From Hyphomicrobiales bacterium (GTDB lineage Bacteria > Pseudomonadota > Alphaproteobacteria > Rhizobiales > Xanthobacteraceae), in the NCBI GenBank assembly GCA_017304505.1, contig JAFKKQ010000344.1, forward strand, positions 1 through 17,367: a DNA stretch of 17,367 nucleotides, written 5' to 3'. Every line of letters starts with the position of its first letter. Position 1 is the stretch's first letter. This document shows, piece by piece, positions 13,821 through 17,367 of the stretch. The notes under the pieces are model-generated. The model was not told the origin of the DNA and did no database searches. It saw nothing but the letters and a program-made list of their open reading frames with translations. Made by a program: the position numbers and the translations under genes.

Positions 13821-14309
13821 TTAAGGGCGTTGGCGCTCGGCGCGGCGCTGGGTCAGCCGGTCGAGCGTTTCATCGGCGCGCCGGCGGAAGGTTTCGTGCA
13901 GCGCTTCGAGATCGGCGTCGCACAGGTCTTCCGCGGCCGCGACTTTGTTGCGTGCGCCCTGCATCGCGATGATCAACTCGTCGAGTTTCACCTGGAGGGC
14001 GAGGGTGTCGCGGTTCTGCGTGTGCTGGATCAGGAACACCATAAGGAATGTCACGATGGTCGTGCCGGTGTTGATCAGCAACTGCCATGTGTCGCTGTAG
14101 CCGAAAATCGGGCCGGTCACGCCCCACACAACGATGACCGCGACGGCGATCATGAACGTCACCGGACGGCCGCTCAGTTGCGCGGCCCTTTGGGCGAAGG
14201 CGGTGAACCAGCCCAGTGGCTTTTGGCCGGAATGCTGTTTGGCCGATGCGCCGTTCTCTGACCGGGCCGCACCGCGGGGCCGACGCCGGTGCGTCGTAGT
14301 CGTGCCCAT
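13821..14309 (-). CDS. Low-affinity iron permease family (PF04120-like) membrane protein
   Basis: A 162-residue inner-membrane protein with two predicted membrane helices (about 50-70 and 76-95), followed by the family's characteristic segment NTGTTIVTFLMVFLIQHTQN (80-99), then a charged helical C-terminus (about 100-160). The family name comes from a yeast Fe transporter; iron transport by short bacterial members is not established, and two helices alone make a classical permease unlikely. GAGGAG lies 5 bases before the ATG at 14309. An EcfG-type promoter sits directly upstream, which places the gene in the general stress regulon. It is next to ecfG and codirectional with murI. Confidence 0.85.
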   Translation of the reverse strand: MGTTTTHRRRPRGAARSENGASAKQHSGQKPLGWFTAFAQRAAQLSGRPVTFMIAVAVIVVWGVTGPIFGYSDTWQLLINTGTTIVTFLMVFLIQHTQNRDTLALQVKLDELIIAMQGARNKVAAAEDLCDADLEALHETFRRRADETLDRLTQRRAERQRP

Positions 14310-14340
14310 AAAGGCTCCTCATGGACTTGTGCGTGGCGCT

Positions 14341-14365
14341 AACGCTGCGCCGTGGGGGGCGTTCC
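14341..14365 (-). promoter_or_regulatory. EcfG-type general stress promoter
   Basis: On the minus strand, GGAAC (14365-14361) is followed after 16 bases by CGTT (14344-14341), matching the consensus recognised by EcfG sigma factors in alphaproteobacteria. It lies about 32 bases upstream of the iron-permease-family start codon, at ordinary promoter distance. The factor itself is encoded just upstream. Confidence 0.75.
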
Positions 14366-14404
14366 CCTCGGCTGCAAAAGGCGATCGGGTCCTGCGGGAG
14401 AAAC

Positions 14405-14956
14405 TTAAGCGACGTCGTCGCCGGTGAGCACGGCGCGCGTGGCGCGGTCCGGTCCGAAGTCGTTGGGATTTTCGATGTTCAACAGGTTCGCCAGCCGCGT
14501 GCGTGCGCGATTGACGCGGCTCTTGATGGTGCCGACGGCACATCCGCAAATCTCGGCGGCTTCCTCGTAGGAGAAGCCGGACGCGCCAATCAATATCAAG
14601 GCTTCGCGCTGGTCGTCCGGCAGCTTGGACAGTGCCGCACTGAACTCCTTGAACTCGACGTGGCTGGTCTGCGCGGGTTGAGTCTTCAGTGTCTCGGCGT
14701 AGCTGCCGTCGGCGTCCTCGACCTCGCGCCGCCGCTTGCGATACTCCGAACGGAACAGGTTGCGCAGGATCGTGAACAGCCATGCCGGCATGTTGGTGCC
14801 CGGCTGGAACGAATGAATATTCGCAAGCGCCCGCAGGAGCGTCTCCTGCACCAAGTCGTCGGCGCGATCGACATTGCCCGAGAGCGAGATCGCGAAGGCC
14901 CGCAGGCTTGGGACCGCCGCCAGAATCTGATCGCGGATGGTCGGGTCCAGGCTCAT
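14405..14956 (-). CDS. ecfG: ECF sigma factor EcfG, general stress response
   Basis: A 183-residue extracytoplasmic-function sigma factor that directs RNA polymerase to GGAAC/CGTT promoters of the general stress regulon. The sigma-2 domain spans about 12-78 (DRADDLVQETLLRAL, 30-44, and NMPAWLFTILRNLFRSEYRKRRR, with the -10 recognition region), and the sigma-4 domain about 105-157 (LPDDQREALILI, then SYEEAAEICGCAVGTIKSRVNRAR). It is held inactive by NepR until PhyR is phosphorylated. The start codon overlaps the nepR stop (ATGA), so the two are translationally coupled. Identity rests on the motifs and on the neighbours nepR and phyR. Confidence 0.95.
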   Translation of the reverse strand: MSLDPTIRDQILAAVPSLRAFAISLSGNVDRADDLVQETLLRALANIHSFQPGTNMPAWLFTILRNLFRSEYRKRRREVEDADGSYAETLKTQPAQTSHVEFKEFSAALSKLPDDQREALILIGASGFSYEEAAEICGCAVGTIKSRVNRARTRLANLLNIENPNDFGPDRATRAVLTGDDVA

Positions 14957-15183
14957 TCGGAGCTTCCCTTGCCACCTTGCTTTTCGAGTTGCTTCACCAG
15001 TTCGGAAAATCGGTCAGGCGTCGGTTCGATCAAGGCGTCGTAATAGGATCGAAGCTGCTGCCCGATTTTCGCTTGAATGTCGCGGCCAAGCGCGGCCTGA
15101 CCTTTTCCCTTTTTCACTGTGGTCGGTCGGGTTTCCATGGTTTCTGCTGCGTCCGCAGTTTCCGGGTCCTTGCGGTCTTTCAT
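14953..15183 (-). CDS. nepR: NepR anti-sigma factor
   Basis: A 76-residue protein that binds EcfG and blocks it; phosphorylated PhyR takes NepR away through its sigma-like domain. The conserved two-helix core is about residues 33-68: LGRDIQAKIGQQLRSYYDAL, then IEPTPDRFSELVKQLEK. The N-terminal third is a charged, disordered tail. Two adjacent ATG codons (15186 and 15183) follow GGGGGAG; the second gives slightly better spacing and was chosen. A TTG further upstream (15216) is unlikely. The gene overlaps ecfG by 4 bases and is transcribed from an EcfG-type promoter about 100 bases upstream, which makes a feedback loop. Confidence 0.93.
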   Translation of the reverse strand: MKDRKDPETADAAETMETRPTTVKKGKGQAALGRDIQAKIGQQLRSYYDALIEPTPDRFSELVKQLEKQGGKGSSE

Positions 15184-15281
15184 CATGCTCCCCCGAGCCA
15201 CATATCCATCATTCAAGCCCCCGGCTGCGGTTCTTTGGCCACCCCATCGGGTGCCTTGGAGAACCCCTCTCAGGTGGCACT

Positions 15282-15307
15282 AACGCCGCTATTTGCCTTA
15301 TGGTTCC
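15282..15307 (-). promoter_or_regulatory. EcfG-type autoregulatory promoter of nepR-ecfG
   Basis: On the minus strand GGAAC (15307-15303) and CGTT (15285-15282) are separated by exactly 17 bases, the consensus arrangement for EcfG. Transcription would start near 15276, giving a leader of about 90 bases before nepR. Confidence 0.85.
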
Positions 15308-15314
15308 TGGGTGT

Positions 15315-15339
15315 GGAACTTTTTTTGCGGCGGGGCATT
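15315..15339 (+). promoter_or_regulatory. Possible EcfG-type promoter of phyR
   Basis: GGAAC at 15315-15319 is followed after 16 bases by CATT (15336-15339), one mismatch from CGTT. Positioned about 45 bases before the phyR ATG, it could let EcfG drive phyR as well. The weaker -10 makes this less certain than the nepR promoter. Confidence 0.45.
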
Positions 15340-15382
15340 GGGGGCGTGACGTCGTTTTTGGTTGCAACGGGAGGGTCTGCCT

Positions 15383-16192
15383 ATGTCCACTGCGCAAGCT
15401 GTCACCCAGCATTTGCCATTCCTGCGGCGCTATGCGCGGGCGTTGACCGGCAGCCAGCAGTCTGGGGACGCTTATGTCACCGCCGCCCTGGAGGCCCTGG
15501 TGGCCCAGCCCGCGGTGGTCGAGCAGGCAAGTTCGCCACGCGTGGCGCTCTACCGGCTGTTCACCAAGATCTGGAATTCGGTCGATATCAACAATCGGAC
15601 GGAGCCGGTGGTCGATCCCAAGCTCCCTGTTGAGCAACGGCTCGGACATATAACGCCGCTGCCGCGGCAGGCGTTCCTTCTGGTCGCGCTCGAAGGGTTT
15701 GCCGAGGAGGATGCGGCTGCCATTCTCGATATCGATGTCCGCGCGCTGCGGGGGCTGGTCGAACAGTCCGGCCGGGAGTTGGCGGCCGAGATTGCGACCG
15801 ATGTCCTGATCATCGAAGACGAAACCTTCATCGCGATGGATCTTGAAGGGCTGGTGGAGAATCTTGGGCACCGTGTGCTCGGCGTTGCCCGCACCCACGC
15901 CGCCGCCGTGACGCTGGCCAAGTCGAAGCGGCCGGGGTTGATCCTGGCCGACATCCAGCTTGCCGACGGCAGTTCCGGCCTCGATGCGGTGAACGAATTG
16001 CTGAAGACGTTTGAGGTCCCGGTGATCTTTATCACCGCTTACCCCGAGCGTTTCCTCACAGGCGAACGTCCCGAGCCGGCGTTCCTGATCGCCAAGCCAT
16101 TCCAGCCGGCGACCGTTTCCGCTGTGATCAGCCAGGTCTTGTTCTTCGAGCGCAAGGCCCATCGGCCGCAGCAGCGCCGCGCGACCGCCTGA
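15383..16192 (+). CDS. phyR: PhyR, general stress response regulator with sigma-like and receiver domains
   Basis: A 269-residue partner-switching regulator. The N-terminal half (about 1-135) mimics an ECF sigma factor and binds NepR; the C-terminal half (about 140-260) is a receiver domain with the acidic pair Glu145-Asp146, phosphoacceptor Asp190 (LADIQL), the FITAYP motif (216-221) and Lys238 (KPF). The FITAYP form is characteristic of PhyR-type receivers (FATGUY class). When phosphorylated, it releases EcfG from NepR. GGGAGGG at 15369-15375, 7 bases before the ATG, sets the start. It is divergent from nepR-ecfG. The activating HWE/HisKA2 kinase, often adjacent in this order, is not in the window. 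Confidence 0.97.
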   Translation: MSTAQAVTQHLPFLRRYARALTGSQQSGDAYVTAALEALVAQPAVVEQASSPRVALYRLFTKIWNSVDINNRTEPVVDPKLPVEQRLGHITPLPRQAFLLVALEGFAEEDAAAILDIDVRALRGLVEQSGRELAAEIATDVLIIEDETFIAMDLEGLVENLGHRVLGVARTHAAAVTLAKSKRPGLILADIQLADGSSGLDAVNELLKTFEVPVIFITAYPERFLTGERPEPAFLIAKPFQPATVSAVISQVLFFERKAHRPQQRRATA

Positions 16193-16211
16193 CGCCCGAT
16201 TGAGCCGGGCG
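16193..16211 (+). terminator. Short GC hairpin after phyR
   Basis: CGCCCG (16193-16198) pairs with CGGGCG (16206-16211) across a 7-base loop, starting directly at the phyR stop. No T-run follows, so termination here would have to be Rho-assisted. Confidence 0.35.
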
Positions 16212-16384
16212 GGCACGGCGTCCGGCGTGGGACGAACGCCCCACAGCCGCACCGCGCGGGAAGGCCGCGGCGCCGGCGGCTCCGTCCCCATGATGTTGCC
16301 GCAATGCTTTGAAATCCCATAAAAATCCTGGCGGTCAAAGGTCGGGCTTGGGATCGGGCGCCTTGTCTGGCGCAGGATCATCCT

Positions 16385-16412
16385 TTATCCGAGATTAAGC
16401 CCCATCGGATAA
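16385..16412. promoter_or_regulatory. Inverted repeat upstream of purA
   Basis: TTATCCGA (16385-16392) and TCGGATAA (16405-16412) are perfect reverse complements with a 12-base spacer, 43 bases upstream of the purA ATG. This is a candidate operator or leader hairpin. No convincing -35/-10 pair could be placed, and the rest of the 262-base phyR-purA gap shows nothing else clear. Confidence 0.5.

Positions 16413-17367
<955 letters not shown>

Noticed and set aside
16227..16244. GTGGG / CCCAC pairing after phyR
   Set aside because: Only five flanking pairs with mismatches inside and no T-run; not a credible terminator.
15209..16381. A 390-codon minus-strand open frame opposite phyR
   Set aside because: It is an antisense shadow of a well-supported phyR and would run into the nepR promoter.

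Overview
The window (about 17.4 kb, high GC) looks like the chromosome of an alphaproteobacterium of the order Hyphomicrobiales (Rhizobiales), probably close to the Bradyrhizobium / Rhodopseudomonas / Xanthobacteraceae group. The reasons are the complete PhyR-NepR-EcfG general stress module with GGAAC-N16/17-CGTT promoters, a stand-alone rpsD, and a palindromic intergenic repeat of a type I associate with this group. No species call is possible from the sequence alone. There are no tRNA or rRNA genes, insertion sequences, prophage genes or CRISPR arrays.

Left part (1-4572), ordinary envelope and repair genes: a membrane-anchored c-type cytochrome (minus) diverges from a DUF1330 protein, which is followed by a ClC-type anion channel/antiporter with CBS domains, a UdgX-type uracil-DNA cross-linking protein with the KRRIH motif, and an exported single-cysteine MsrA.

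Middle part (4569-9739), a small catabolic-looking accessory region: a MarR regulator diverges from a tight operon of a Rieske [2Fe-2S] protein, an unrecognised 110-residue protein and an amidohydrolase-2 family enzyme. The divergent promoters are embedded in stacked palindromes. The operon ends at a good hairpin and faces an aldehyde dehydrogenase preceded by a LysR regulator on the other strand. The substrate cannot be read from the sequence. This is the best candidate here for an undescribed pathway.

Right part (10102-17367), mostly conserved chromosomal genes: a DipZ-like CcdA-thioredoxin fusion, rpsD, murI, a low-affinity iron permease family protein, then ecfG-nepR (minus) divergent from phyR (plus), and the 5' part of purA, which runs off the window. 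EcfG-type promoters are visible in front of nepR-ecfG (autoregulation) and in front of the iron-permease-family gene. A weaker one precedes phyR, so stress signalling feeds back on its own locus and on one neighbour. No sensor kinase is present in the window. Several inverted repeats in leaders (rpsD, purA, lysR/aldehyde dehydrogenase) are recorded as unassigned structure.
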